A stretch of 64,000 bases of DNA from Bacillota bacterium (lineage in GTDB: Bacteria > Bacillota > Sulfobacillia > Sulfobacillales > Sulfobacillaceae), in the NCBI GenBank assembly GCA_026627385.1, contig JAPNUR010000001.1:1-64000 (forward strand), given 5' to 3'. Of the stretch, positions 55,243 through 64,000 are shown piece after piece. The stretch's first letter is position 1. Each line of letters opens with the position of its first letter. Below the pieces are notes generated by a model. That model saw nothing but the letters and a program-made list of their open reading frames with translations. It ran no database searches and had not been told where the DNA came from. Position numbers and translations under genes: made by a program.

Positions 55243-56946
55243 GTGCCGTGGGAATCGGATGTGGAACCATGCTTAAGGGGTGGTGGCAACGGTTGGTCAA
55301 ACGGTACCGACAAAGGGCATCTTCAACATTGCCTGAAATTAGAGGCGTCTGAAACGGTCAGCGAAGCTAATGCATCGACCGCCATCCTGTTGCGCGCTGG
55401 TGCAACAGCAGGAGAGGCGCCAACAAGTCTCGTACCCCCTACACCTTGGGCTCCTTCGTCGCACGACGGACAAATTTGGATTGACGCAGCGGGCCAGGTT
55501 CGCATTGTCAACCCGGTCGGCCCGCAAGGGCGTTATCCTGCCGTGTTGGCGCCAGACGACCCTTTTGTCCAGGTAATCGTCAATGGGCGCCGCGTCAAAG
55601 GATTGGTGGTGGTTGAAGCAAGCGATACGGTACGCATTCGTTGCCGCATCGAGGCACCCGAAACACGCGTTGCCATCGATGTCGCACCCGATGAAATGGA
55701 GGCGCGATTAGTCCTCAGCTATCGCCCCGGAACACGCCGATTCGTTCTGCCCACCGAACCCTCGCTCCTTCTTACCATTGACCCGGTCGTAGTGCCGATT
55801 GAACCTGTACCTGCCACATTGGCGCATGTTCGAGCGGAATTAACTCGTCACGGAATTGTGGCCGGCCTCATCGATTCCGCTGTAATTCAAGCCTTTTTGG
55901 ACCGCCGCGAAAGTGGTTCTTGGCTTATTGCCAGAGGACAGCCACCCCAGCCCGGCCTGGATCCCTGGCAAGCAGAGCCAGCTGCGTCGGGACCAGGCCC
56001 CTGGTATGTTGAACCGGGTCAAATTATTGCACGCCGCCACGCCGATCCCGCGCGCGGAGGGTATACGGTTCGTGGATCGCCCGCCCTCCCCACAGAACAA
56101 CCGGGACAAACAATCGTTCAATGTGGGCCCGGGGTAACAGTCATGGCCCACCGTGCCCATTTCGTCGCTACCCGGGCGGGACTGGTGGTCTTGCGCCCAG
56201 ACGTGGTGGATGTCATTCCCCAGTGGGAATGGGCTACAGTGGAAGCAGGGCCTGATCCGTTGGTGGTTGATGGTGATCTGGTCGTCAAAGGAACAGTCGC
56301 GGCTCGGCCGTTAATCGTCACCGGCAACCTCTCTGTCCAAGGAGACATTTTAGGGGCAGATGTGGTGGTTGGGGGGTCCCTGACCGTATCTGGGAGCGTG
56401 AAGGATGCCGTGATCACGATGGGGATCGACCGCTACGCGCACCGACTTGCCACTGAACACCTCCAACGAGCGATTGATGGACTTTACGATTTGGAAGCGA
56501 CGTTGCACGAACTCGAACCGCGAGTAGGCGATCGATTGGCCACCATCCTGCGCCAAGTAATACCGCGAAAGTTCGGTGATGTTCTCGATTCCTTGGCTTG
56601 GCTCGTGCAAGCCACCGAGTGGCCCACGCTAACGTGGGACGCCGGATTTAAACGAACGATTCGCCAAGTGGACGCCACCCTATCGCCGACGGGACTATCC
56701 GAATTAACCTCGACAAGTCCTCTCTGGGCATGGCGTGACGAACTTGAAGCCATCGATGGTACCGACCTGGTTCACCTGCGCCCACAAGGCCGTCAGGTCG
56801 GAGTCGCGTACTTTCACACGGTAGAACGCAGTCACATCGATAGCCCTTCTGCCGTGATATATACCAAAGCCCACCAGTCCACCATTATCTCCCACAAACG
56901 AACCGAACAGGAAACCATAACGGAGGTGTGGCCCCAGATGCACTAA
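55243..56946 (+). CDS. DUF342 / FapA-like protein
   Basis: Up to 567 residues. The text GPGPWYVEPGQIIARRHADP and the stacked short strands VVDGDLVVKGTVAARPLIVT-GNLSVQGDILGADVVVGGSL (about 345-390) are typical of DUF342 (flagellar assembly protein A, a polymer-forming beta-helix). A helical C-terminal part follows. The start is uncertain. GTG 55243 has only a weak ribosome site, while an overlapping frame from ATG 55269 (MLKGWWQRLVKRYRQ) looks like a natural N-terminus but stops at about 55352. One indel would join them. It is divergent from the motility operon and may act in cell-surface or motility organisation. Confidence 0.7.
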   Translation: MPWESDVEPCLRGGGNGWSNGTDKGHLQHCLKLEASETVSEANASTAILLRAGATAGEAPTSLVPPTPWAPSSHDGQIWIDAAGQVRIVNPVGPQGRYPAVLAPDDPFVQVIVNGRRVKGLVVVEASDTVRIRCRIEAPETRVAIDVAPDEMEARLVLSYRPGTRRFVLPTEPSLLLTIDPVVVPIEPVPATLAHVRAELTRHGIVAGLIDSAVIQAFLDRRESGSWLIARGQPPQPGLDPWQAEPAASGPGPWYVEPGQIIARRHADPARGGYTVRGSPALPTEQPGQTIVQCGPGVTVMAHRAHFVATRAGLVVLRPDVVDVIPQWEWATVEAGPDPLVVDGDLVVKGTVAARPLIVTGNLSVQGDILGADVVVGGSLTVSGSVKDAVITMGIDRYAHRLATEHLQRAIDGLYDLEATLHELEPRVGDRLATILRQVIPRKFGDVLDSLAWLVQATEWPTLTWDAGFKRTIRQVDATLSPTGLSELTSTSPLWAWRDELEAIDGTDLVHLRPQGRQVGVAYFHTVERSHIDSPSAVIYTKAHQSTIISHKRTEQETITEVWPQMH

Positions 56947-57133
56947 TTGTTCTCACACAGCATCGCGAAGGAGTGCAGAAAGAACATGGAAAATGAATCC
57001 CGGAGGCAAAAGACTGGTTTGGAGGAACAGCCGGCCGTCGCACTTCATCAGTCTATTGCGGCGCGGAGACCCCCTGCCGTTTAGGCATCGGAAGGAGCGC
57101 TGCGTCCCCCCCGCCTATGACAAAAGGACACAA

Positions 57134-58096
57134 ATGATCCGTACGAGCACTATGCCACTGACATTGACGGTCAAACGCAACTAAATTCTGAGCAAACCGC
57201 CTCGTTGCTGGCGACGACGGAACGCGTTAATGCGGCCTGTCATGCCATTGCCGAAACCGCCTGTCACGAACCCACGGCCAGTCAGGCCCAGTTGCACCAT
57301 TTGATGTACCGCGTCGTGCGCGAACGCTTTGGCCTGTCGGCGCCAATGGCGGTCCGCGCCATCGGCCAAGTCGTGGAAGCCTACAAACGGGATAAAACGA
57401 TCGAGCCCACGTTTCGCCCGCATGGGGCTATCGTGTACGATGACCGCCTGCTATCGGGGAAAGGCGTGGATCGGGTGTCGATGCTGACCTTGCCAGGCCG
57501 CATCCGCCTTCCCTCGGTGAGGGGCGCTTATCATGCGCCACGGCTGCGCCGGGTTCGGGGCCAGGCGGATCTGCGCTATCGCGAGGGCACCTTCTCCCTG
57601 GCGGTCGTGGTAGGATGTGCTGGAACGCCGCCGCGTCCGCCCGACGACGGGTTGGGCGTCGATCGGGGCATGGTGAATATTGCCGCGGATTCGGATGGTG
57701 ACACGTATTCGGGGACTCACGTCAACGGTCTTCGGACGCGCCATGCGAAGCTCCGCCAACGCTTGCAGAAGAGAGGCACAAAATCGGCCAAACGCCTGCT
57801 CAAAAAGTGGCGTCGCAAGGAAGCGCGGTTTGCCGCGGACGTGAACCACCGCATCGCCAAACAGTAGGGGGCGCACACCCAAGGGGGATCGCCCTGGAAG
57901 GCTTGACGGGCATCCTGGTTTCGAGGGCACCGCAGCGTCGCCAGCATAGCTGGGCATTCCATCCGTCGCGCAGGTTTATCACCTACAAGGCAAAACTGGC
58001 GGGAGTGCCCGTGGTCCGGGTTGACCCGCCGCACGCGGGACCTCACTCCAAGATCCCTGCAAGCTCCGCCCGTTAGGCCGGGGTCGTTGACGGACC
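57134..58096 (+). pseudogene. Broken TnpB (IS605/IS1341-type)
   Basis: An N-terminal piece (MPLTLTVKR) shifts frame near 57177 into SEQTASLLATTERVNAACHA. The middle contains the first RuvC-like motif GVDRGMVNIA. A stop at about 57866 and a second shift lead to GIALEGLTGI (the catalytic Glu) and RRFITYKAKLAGVPVVRVDP. The zinc finger and last catalytic Asp are missing; the frame runs straight into the element's right end, AAGCTCCGCCCG...GTTGACGG (58064-58096). It is dead as a nuclease. Its right end resembles the one at 71-105. Confidence 0.85.
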
Positions 58097-58736
58097 TTAA
58101 TACCACGACCTTGGACGTCACGGCCCTCAAACACCTGCGCCACGCATTCGCACGGTTCATGCTTTATGGGACCAATGATTTCGGTCGCCAGGCATCGGTC
58201 TCAGCCTCAAGAGGCGTTTCAGAATGGTGATGAGGGGCAGCAACCCCACTCCATGCCCGGGAAGTCACGGCACGCCCTGTGTCCCGTAGGCGCCAACCTA
58301 AACCGAATGAATCGCTTTGTAGACGTCGTTTGCGGAGGTGCTCAGGGCGTGGGTCCATACTCGGAAGGTTAGGCACCAATCCGTCGTCGCGCCCTAGGCG
58401 CAGCTCATCGACGGATTAAGTAAGATCCAAGCGCTCCGATACCGCACGTTGCAGGGAAAACCGTGAAGCAACGTTTTTGCGATAAAGCAAAAGAACACGA
58501 CGAGGGAGGCAGCTATGATATAGCCTCCCAATGATCGGCATTAGTCAAACCGAATTATCTACCGATAGGCCCCAATCGCTCCAAAAACATTCATCTGCCT
58601 CCGCTACTGCGAACGACCAGCCCACCCAGTGGTATGCCGTGATCATCAGCGCATCGGAATGGCTTGGTCGCTCAAACGGCATTAGTTGGAGTTGGCGGTC
58701 AATCTTTGATGCCGCTTTCGCCCGAGGCCCTGGCTC
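58097..58736. other. Spacer after the TnpB remnant
   Basis: 640 bp without a convincing gene. Short frames on either strand lack ribosome sites and family features. It may contain more decayed insertion-sequence material. Confidence 0.4.
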
Positions 58737-59117
58737 TCAAGGCCAGAACCGGGCCAACAGGCGATGACTTAGCCAGCGGACTAAGAGCCGCGACACCCGT
58801 TCGCGAATTCCGGGAATGGTGAGAAGAATACCGATGAGTCCCGTGAGCGGCCCCGGGGTAATCATGAAGGCCATGGAGGTGATTAAAATAGCCCCTTCAC
58901 CCAACCGATGCACGGGAAATCCTTCTTGACTCCATTCGTCCCGCACCCGACCCCACCAACTCCGCCAGGAGCGGTGCGCCAGCACCGCCCCCAACAGGGA
59001 CGATCCCACGGTGATGGCAATGGTGACAAGCCACCCGACAAAATGGGCTAGTACGATGATGAGGAACAACTCTACTAACGGCACTAACAAAAAGGCCACT
59101 AACAACCGCTTAAACAC
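58737..59117 (-). CDS. FxsA-family membrane protein
   Basis: 126 residues from GTG 59117, behind GGAGG. Three hydrophobic segments with VPLVELFLIIVLAHFVGW at the start and ITPGPLTGLIGILLTIPGIR near the end, the conserved FxsA pattern. The family protects against phage exclusion in E. coli when over-produced, but its normal role is unclear. It lies 10 nt after the MFS gene and is likely co-transcribed with it. Confidence 0.85.
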   Translation of the reverse strand: MFKRLLVAFLLVPLVELFLIIVLAHFVGWLVTIAITVGSSLLGAVLAHRSWRSWWGRVRDEWSQEGFPVHRLGEGAILITSMAFMITPGPLTGLIGILLTIPGIRERVSRLLVRWLSHRLLARFWP

Positions 59118-59127
59118 GCATAGCCTC

Positions 59128-60306
59128 CTAGGCGGTCACGGGTGGAATCGGGGTCGGTCGGCCAGGCAAGCCATTCCATAGCCACCAGGCGATGACTGCC
59201 GTAAAAAACGTGGCGACAGTTAACGGCCCAAATGCCCAGTGGCGAAACAAAAGCCCACCGGGCAAGGGGGCTAAGGCCGAGGCTAGTTCGGTGACGAGAT
59301 TATAAAGACCGTAGGCAGTGCCGGCCTCGTGAGGTCTCACCACCCGCCCCACCGCCACCCCTTGCAGCCCCCGCGTACCCTCACCGATTCCCCGCATAAG
59401 TCCTGAAAAAAGGCCCCAACCCACGCTTTCCGGGGCCCATAGCAACGCCAGCCACCCAATAACCAGCAACCCTAATCCCGCGCCCAATGTTCGAGGAATG
59501 CCCCAGTGCTCCGCCACCCGACCCCACAAGGGACCGGTCACGGTGGCCATCAAAATCGCCACCGATCCCAAAACACCGATCACTTCCACCGACAAGTGTC
59601 CCACAGTCTTCCAATAGGGTACCACAAAAGGCCAGGCAATACCCTGCACCCCAGCCAGAACCGCCGAAAAGATCATCCACTGAAAAAAGCGCGGACGCGT
59701 CTGGGGACGCCATTGGAGCTGCCGGGAACGCCGTACTTCGGGAGGATGGCGGTGCACGCACAGCAAGACCAAGGTCGACACGAGATACAACGCCGTCGCA
59801 AGAGAAAACACGACCGTATAGGAATAGTGGGCAGTCAGATAGCCGCCAACCGTGGGGCCAATCACCATTCCCGCGCCAAACACGCTCATGACCACCGTAT
59901 ACGCGGTCGTCAATTTCGCAGGTGGCGCCTCAGCAACAATCACGGCCTGCATAGCCGGAGTCGAAAAGGCCGAGCCGAAATACAGGACGACACCGGGGAT
60001 AAGCCACTGCCAGTGGCGCGCCAAGGCAAAGATCAAAGGAACAGGCACTGCCAAAATCCATCCCCACAGCAGCACAGTCCGCCGATCAACGTGGTCAGCG
60101 AGCCACCCACCCGGCAACACCACCAAGGCGGTGATTACACCAGCCACCGTGGTAAGCAGCCCTACAATGACAGGACCTCCTCCCAATTTTTCAATGTATA
60201 AAGGGAAAAAGAGACCATATAAGCCAAAACCCAGCCCCCATAAGCCTTGCGCCAGCGTCATCCACCATAAATCCGGCGTCATGCCAAACTTTTCATTCAA
60301 TGTCAA
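59128..60306 (-). CDS. Major facilitator superfamily transporter
   Basis: About 392 residues and 12 hydrophobic helices. GGWLADHVDRRTVLLWG is the loop 2-3 signature of MFS exporters. The likely start is TTG 60306, overlapping the chrA stop (TTGA) and giving translational coupling. ATG 60282 is an alternative but lacks a ribosome site. The substrate is unknown; its neighbours (ChrA, FxsA) do not settle it. Confidence 0.85.
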   Translation of the reverse strand: MTLNEKFGMTPDLWWMTLAQGLWGLGFGLYGLFFPLYIEKLGGGPVIVGLLTTVAGVITALVVLPGGWLADHVDRRTVLLWGWILAVPVPLIFALARHWQWLIPGVVLYFGSAFSTPAMQAVIVAEAPPAKLTTAYTVVMSVFGAGMVIGPTVGGYLTAHYSYTVVFSLATALYLVSTLVLLCVHRHPPEVRRSRQLQWRPQTRPRFFQWMIFSAVLAGVQGIAWPFVVPYWKTVGHLSVEVIGVLGSVAILMATVTGPLWGRVAEHWGIPRTLGAGLGLLVIGWLALLWAPESVGWGLFSGLMRGIGEGTRGLQGVAVGRVVRPHEAGTAYGLYNLVTELASALAPLPGGLLFRHWAFGPLTVATFFTAVIAWWLWNGLPGRPTPIPPVTA

Positions 60307-60836
60307 TGCAGCAACCACGCTCCCCCGGCCATTGAGGCCAGAATCACCCACACCGCTGGTATTTTAAGCCAGTACATAGCAGCAAAGCCGGCCGCAAAAA
60401 AGATGGCGGGAATGCCCCAGCGCTCTTTAGGAAACGCCGTGGGAATTAACTCCATGATGAGCAGCAGCAACAACACGATGACAATAGGCTTCACCCCGCG
60501 AATCAGCCCTGATACGTAGGGGTTGGCCTTGTAGACAATGAGCAGCCGGTAAAGGCCCAACATGAGCACCAACGACGGCAACACCACCCCGGCCAGCGCT
60601 GCCACGGCACCCACAGGCCCCCCGACTTGATACCCGATGCTGGCGGCCAATTTCGTGGCAATGGGTCCTGGCAAGGCATTGCCCACCGCTAACATTTCTG
60701 CAAACTGCTGATTGGACATCCAATGATTGCCATCCACGGTGACCACTTGAATGAGTGAGATAGACCCCGGTCCCCCGCCATAACCCAGAATCCCGACTTT
60801 GAAAAATCCCCAAAACAATTGCAACCATGTTCTCAT
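60303..60836 (-). CDS. chrA: Chromate transporter family protein, single domain
   Basis: 177 residues, half the length of classical ChrA. GYGGGPGSISLIQ and GNALPGPIATKLAASIGY are the conserved CHR-domain motifs. Short ChrA proteins usually occur as adjacent pairs that assemble together, but here the next gene is an MFS transporter, so this one is a singleton locally. It may move chromate or another oxyanion. The hydrophobic pattern gives six helices. Confidence 0.85.
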   Translation of the reverse strand: MRTWLQLFWGFFKVGILGYGGGPGSISLIQVVTVDGNHWMSNQQFAEMLAVGNALPGPIATKLAASIGYQVGGPVGAVAALAGVVLPSLVLMLGLYRLLIVYKANPYVSGLIRGVKPIVIVLLLLLIMELIPTAFPKERWGIPAIFFAAGFAAMYWLKIPAVWVILASMAGGAWLLH

Positions 60837-61287
60837 GGCGGTAAACCTCCCCCCGTTGTCAACGGAGAGGTTCTCGCCCGAGTTCTCAGATTCCTTGTTC
60901 CCTTACATATCTACGCCTCGCGGCAGAAAATAGACATGCCAACGAAGGGGACCCAGGGTAGGGGTTAAGCCGCACAGGTCCGAGCCCGTATTGGAATACT
61001 TGCGCCGCAAGCCGCGGCCTTTCAAAAACGCATGGCTTCCCAACGAGCCAGCCTCGACGGCACCGCGCAGAAAAGCCGCTGAACCTGTGCCAAGTGGCCC
61101 ATCGCAAAATTTGAGACCTTACTTGAGACTGTGATTCGTGCCGGCCGGTGGTATAGTCCCCTGTAGCGTATGTCGCATCATTGATGGCCGTTTTTGGTTG
61201 AGTGGATCAGTCTCGTACCTCGAACAAAGCTGCCGACACCGTTGACTGCGACTGCGACTGAATCTCGCAGAAAGTGAGTGACGATGG
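60837..61287. promoter_or_regulatory. Divergent spacer before the secreted beta-helix gene
   Basis: 450 bp. An extended -10 element TGGTATAGT sits at about 61149-61157 with no clear -35, and is a candidate promoter for the gene at 61288. A minus-strand frame of 73 codons here has no family match and is not called. Confidence 0.35.
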
Positions 61288-62685
61288 GTGAAGGTTTCCC
61301 TATTCCGAACCCCCCTCTTAGGCTTGGCCTCAGCAGCTGCATTGCTATCTTTAGCCATAGCCCCCTCGATGACCGCCATGGCGGCTTCGGCCCCCAGCAC
61401 GCTCTATGTTAGCACCACTGGTAGCAACACCACCGGTAATGGGTCAGCCAACGCGCCGTATCAAACGATTAGTTATGCTCTCAGCGTCGCCGCCTCAGGT
61501 TCAACCATTGTTGTCGAACCCGGGACCTACGATGAGTCCCTGACGGTCACCAACTCCGTGCGCATCACTGCGGACGCGCAACTCAGCGGCAATGCCTCCA
61601 ATACCATTCTCAATGCCAGCGGAAATAATAACGGCATTCTCATTGACGGTGCAGGCGCCGACAACACCTCCGTCTCAGGTTTAACGATTGAAAACACCAA
61701 TGCTGAAGGCGTCTTGGTGGTCAACAGCAACAACGTCGTTCTCAGCCATTTGATCGTAACCCACACCGGACTCAATCCAAGCCCCAAGATTAATGAAGAT
61801 AAAGCCATCGAACTTATCGGCACGCAAAACGGTATGGTCTATGATAACACGGTCACCGACAACGGCGCCGGGATTGGCCTGGCCGACAACGGCGCAATCA
61901 ATCCAGGCGAACCGGCCCCCTTCGGCACCGCCGCGCCGTCGGAAAACAATGTCATCTTAGACAATACCATTAGCGGCAACAGCAGCGGTTGCGGAATCGT
62001 GGTTGCCGCCTACAACCCTGGCGAAGGGGTTATTAATAACCTGATTATGGGCAACAATGTAAGCCTGAGTCCTGCGGGAATTGTGGTGGCAGCCGACGTG
62101 CCTGGCACCGTGGCGGAAGGAAATGCGGTTATTGACAATACCGCGACGTCAAACTTCCTTCCCGGTATCATTTTGCACAGCAACACCCCGGGCGATGTCG
62201 TCACCAACAACAGCATCATCGGTAACACCGTCTCTGAAAACAAGCCGGATCCCGAGGTGTCTAGCGACAACGGTCCGACCGGAATCATCGCCATTGGCGC
62301 GGTCGAACCGGTGACGCATACGCTGATTGCCGACAACCAGGTCTCAAGCGAAACCTACGGCATCTTCCTCGACAACGCGCCGGGCGTCCTGGGCCTGACG
62401 AGCAATACCTTTAGCAATGTCACCGTCCCTATTAGCCCAGCTACTCCCGCCACCTTGTTCCCGCTGGTTCCCGTCACCGTAAACACATATGGGCACCTTG
62501 CGTATTTTTACGCGGGCCTGTGGCCCAATCAGCCAGGCATGGTCGCCATCGCCAAGTACAGCACCAGCGGCACACTGCTCCAAGTGTATGCAGCCCACTA
62601 CAGCGCCAACCTTGCCAGCGAAATTGGGTCAGTCGCCAATGGCGCCTACGAGCCACCCGGGCACTACACCATTCCGATGGATTAA
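61288..62685 (+). CDS. Secreted right-handed beta-helix protein
   Basis: 465 residues, starting at GTG 61288. The signal peptide ends around PSMTAMAA. The mature protein begins STLYVSTTGSNTTGNGSANA-type text as in DUF1565/pectate-lyase-like proteins. It continues with many Asn-rich turns (NNNGILIDGAGADNTSVSGL, SNNVVLSHLIV), the ladder of a NosD/Pel-type beta-helix. No catalytic residues can be named. The last 80 residues form a separate domain. It may be a surface polysaccharide-binding or -degrading protein. Confidence 0.8.
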   Translation: MKVSLFRTPLLGLASAAALLSLAIAPSMTAMAASAPSTLYVSTTGSNTTGNGSANAPYQTISYALSVAASGSTIVVEPGTYDESLTVTNSVRITADAQLSGNASNTILNASGNNNGILIDGAGADNTSVSGLTIENTNAEGVLVVNSNNVVLSHLIVTHTGLNPSPKINEDKAIELIGTQNGMVYDNTVTDNGAGIGLADNGAINPGEPAPFGTAAPSENNVILDNTISGNSSGCGIVVAAYNPGEGVINNLIMGNNVSLSPAGIVVAADVPGTVAEGNAVIDNTATSNFLPGIILHSNTPGDVVTNNSIIGNTVSENKPDPEVSSDNGPTGIIAIGAVEPVTHTLIADNQVSSETYGIFLDNAPGVLGLTSNTFSNVTVPISPATPATLFPLVPVTVNTYGHLAYFYAGLWPNQPGMVAIAKYSTSGTLLQVYAAHYSANLASEIGSVANGAYEPPGHYTIPMD

Positions 62686-62699
62686 CCGGGCGTAAGATC

Positions 62700-62723
62700 G
62701 GGGCCCCCTTGACGGCGGGCCCC
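62700..62723. terminator. Convergent hairpin between the beta-helix gene and cobA
   Basis: GGGGCCC (62700-62706) pairs with GGGCCCC (62717-62723) in the 54-bp gap between converging genes. There is no clear U-run, so termination may be weak or factor-assisted. Confidence 0.4.
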
Positions 62724-62739
62724 GCTGCACTGCTTCCCC

Positions 62740-63480
62740 TCAGGGGGCACCAACTATGGGGGGCAGTACCGTGACCACGTGGCCCACCACAACCACGGCC
62801 GGAGGCGTCATGCGTTGCTGCTCGGCCGCGTGGGCCAGTTCTCTTAAGGGCGCCACGATCATCCGTTGGTCTGGCCATGAGGCCTTCTCGATCACGGCGG
62901 CCGGTGTGTCAGCCGACATTCCCTGGGCCATGAGGCGCTCGGCGATAGCTCCTAACTGGGCCATGGCCATTAAGAAGACCAGGGTGCCGCCGAGTCCGAC
63001 GAGGTGCGGCCACGGCAACCGCTCAGGCTCGTGACCACTGACGACTGTCACCACCGCACTCACGCCCCGATGCGTGGCGGGTATGCCCCCCAACGTCAAG
63101 GCAGCCCAAGCCGACGACAGTCCCGGCACCAGATCAACAGCCACGCCGGCCTTAACCAGCGCCTGCACCTCTTCGCCGCCCCGGCCAAACACCATTGGAT
63201 CGCCGCCCTTTAAGCGGACCACGCGGAGACCTTGCCGGGCAAGGCGGATAAGGTGATCATTGACCTCTTCTTGGGCCATTCCCCGCCCCCCGGGAGCACG
63301 GCCGACACAGATTGCCACAGCATGCGGCGACACATGTTCCAGCATCTCTGGCAATATCAGCCGATCGTAAAGAACCGCGTCCGCTTCCTGAAGAAGCGCT
63401 GAGGCTTTTACCGTTAAAAGTTCAGGGCTCCCCGGGCCTGCCCCCACGAGGTGAACCAAGGGCGTGGTGATGCCAATCAC
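62740..63480 (-). CDS. cobA: Uroporphyrinogen-III C-methyltransferase
   Basis: 246 residues from GTG 63480. VHLVGAGPGSPELLTVKA is the N-terminal SAM-binding motif; VRLKGGDPMVFGRGGEE and VVPGLSSA-like LVPGLSSAWAALTLGGIPAT follow. It methylates uroporphyrinogen III twice to precorrin-2 on the way to siroheme (or cobalamin). It overlaps the upstream gene by 59 bp, so the two are one unit. A longer frame to 63567 lies wholly inside the upstream gene and is not used. Confidence 0.9.
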   Translation of the reverse strand: MIGITTPLVHLVGAGPGSPELLTVKASALLQEADAVLYDRLILPEMLEHVSPHAVAICVGRAPGGRGMAQEEVNDHLIRLARQGLRVVRLKGGDPMVFGRGGEEVQALVKAGVAVDLVPGLSSAWAALTLGGIPATHRGVSAVVTVVSGHEPERLPWPHLVGLGGTLVFLMAMAQLGAIAERLMAQGMSADTPAAVIEKASWPDQRMIVAPLRELAHAAEQQRMTPPAVVVVGHVVTVLPPIVGAP

Positions 63481-64000
63481 CTCCCGTATGCCGAAGGGCC
63501 TCTTGCCACGAGGTCCATGCGCGGTCCTCAGCCACCCGAATGCGTTCGCGAGCCTCAACGCCATCACGCTCTTCGCGAACGTTTAACCGCACTTGTCGTA
63601 CCCTCTCCAGACGCTCTGGCCATTGGTCGTCAAACAGGGATTCGAGCGCCTCGCGAATGCGCCGCGCCATGCCCGGCGCCCATCCACTGGTCGATACCGA
63701 CACCACGAGCGGTCCGCGCCGGAGATGACTCACCATAATACAATCGGACAGGGCCGGCTGATCGACCACGTTAACCAGGACCGCAGTTTGGCGCACCGTG
63801 CTCAAGAGGCGGCGATTCACGGCACCATCCTCGTGAGCAAGAATTACCAGCGCGGCACCCTTCACATCCGCAGGTTCGGGCCAGCGTGGAAACCAATGGA
63901 CAGTGTCACGCATGGCTGGCGGCAGCGGACAGTCGGGCCGCTGGTCGAAGACCGCAACCAACGCCTCCGCTGCGAGGAGCCGCTCAATCTTTGCCACCGC
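63422..64000 (-). CDS. Precorrin-2 dehydrogenase / sirohydrochlorin ferrochelatase, partial
   Basis: About 192 residues visible, with the N-terminus beyond the window edge. KIERLLAAEALVAVF follows where the missing GGG-type NAD-binding motif would be. LVILAHEDGAVNRRLLSTVR and VSVSTSGWAPGMARRIREAL are typical of the CysG N-terminal/SirC/Met8 family. With the methyltransferase it makes siroheme for sulfite or nitrite reductase. The C-terminal 40 residues are charged and overlap cobA. Confidence 0.85.
   Translation of the reverse strand, partial: AVAKIERLLAAEALVAVFDQRPDCPLPPAMRDTVHWFPRWPEPADVKGAALVILAHEDGAVNRRLLSTVRQTAVLVNVVDQPALSDCIMVSHLRRGPLVVSVSTSGWAPGMARRIREALESLFDDQWPERLERVRQVRLNVREERDGVEARERIRVAEDRAWTSWQEALRHTGGDWHHHALGSPRGGRPGEP

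Noticed and set aside
57205-57867. Intact TnpB nuclease
   Set aside because: Two frameshifts and loss of the zinc finger and last catalytic Asp make it inactive.
60886-61107. 73-codon minus-strand ORF before the beta-helix gene
   Set aside because: No ribosome site, Arg/Cys-rich chance-like sequence.
1-64000. tRNA or rRNA genes and CRISPR arrays
   Set aside because: Reading both strands I saw no tRNA T-loop/cloverleaf pattern, no rRNA text and no regularly spaced repeats. No scanning tool was run.

Overview
The window looks like a chromosome segment of an acidophilic, motile, spore-former-lineage Gram-positive bacterium. The best fit is Sulfobacillus or a near relative. I base this on a moderately high G+C content, strong AGGAGG ribosome sites with many GTG/TTG starts, a Firmicutes-type flagellar operon that includes a TIGR02530-like gene, and heavy IS605/TnpB, ISL3 and IS66 debris. 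This genus call is inference; there is no rRNA or tRNA gene here.

Layout. 1-1600: a structured IS605-type end and a decayed tnpB. 1605-3187: a diguanylate cyclase translationally coupled to a degenerate partner. 3748-7821: a NarL/LiaR-type two-component system facing a two-gene ABC exporter and a small membrane protein. 8537-14647: gltB-gltD, glutamate synthase. 15127-19541: an NAD-type formate dehydrogenase operon whose catalytic subunit has an in-frame UGA (selenocysteine) followed by a SECIS-like hairpin, and whose alpha subunit is split between the first and last genes of the operon. 19613-20633: 3' part of a pabB-pabC fusion, cut by a transposon. 20634-24029: a three-gene Tn7/Tn552-like transposon (zinc protein, DDE transposase, AAA ATPase), followed by ISL3 and IS66 wrecks up to 25816.

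26537-39165 is an alpha-mannan type glycan-use locus: GH42, GH76, a GntR/LacI (AraR-like) regulator, GH125, an ABC sugar importer, and a divergent secreted three-domain GH76 enzyme. Repeated TATAT-CGT-ATATA sites lie in the divergent promoter region. A GH172 (DUF2961) enzyme follows at 40239. 41421-54115 is one long minus-strand motility operon in the order unknown gene-motA-motB-flgB-flgC-fliE-fliF-fliG-fliH-fliI-fliJ-pilZ-fliK-flgD-TIGR02530-flgE, ended by a strong terminator. A DUF342 (FapA-like) gene and two copies of a structured repeat lie just beyond it. 57134-58096 is a broken TnpB gene. 58737-60836 holds fxsA, an MFS transporter and a single-domain chrA. 61288-62685 is a secreted beta-helix protein, and the window ends in siroheme genes (cobA-type methyltransferase and a partial cysG N-terminal-type dehydrogenase).

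How the parts connect: cyclic-di-GMP made by the GGDEF protein could be read by the PilZ protein inside the flagellar operon. The glycan locus forms a complete path from secreted endo-mannanase through import to intracellular trimming. The formate dehydrogenase would supply NADH from formate and needs selenocysteine machinery encoded elsewhere.
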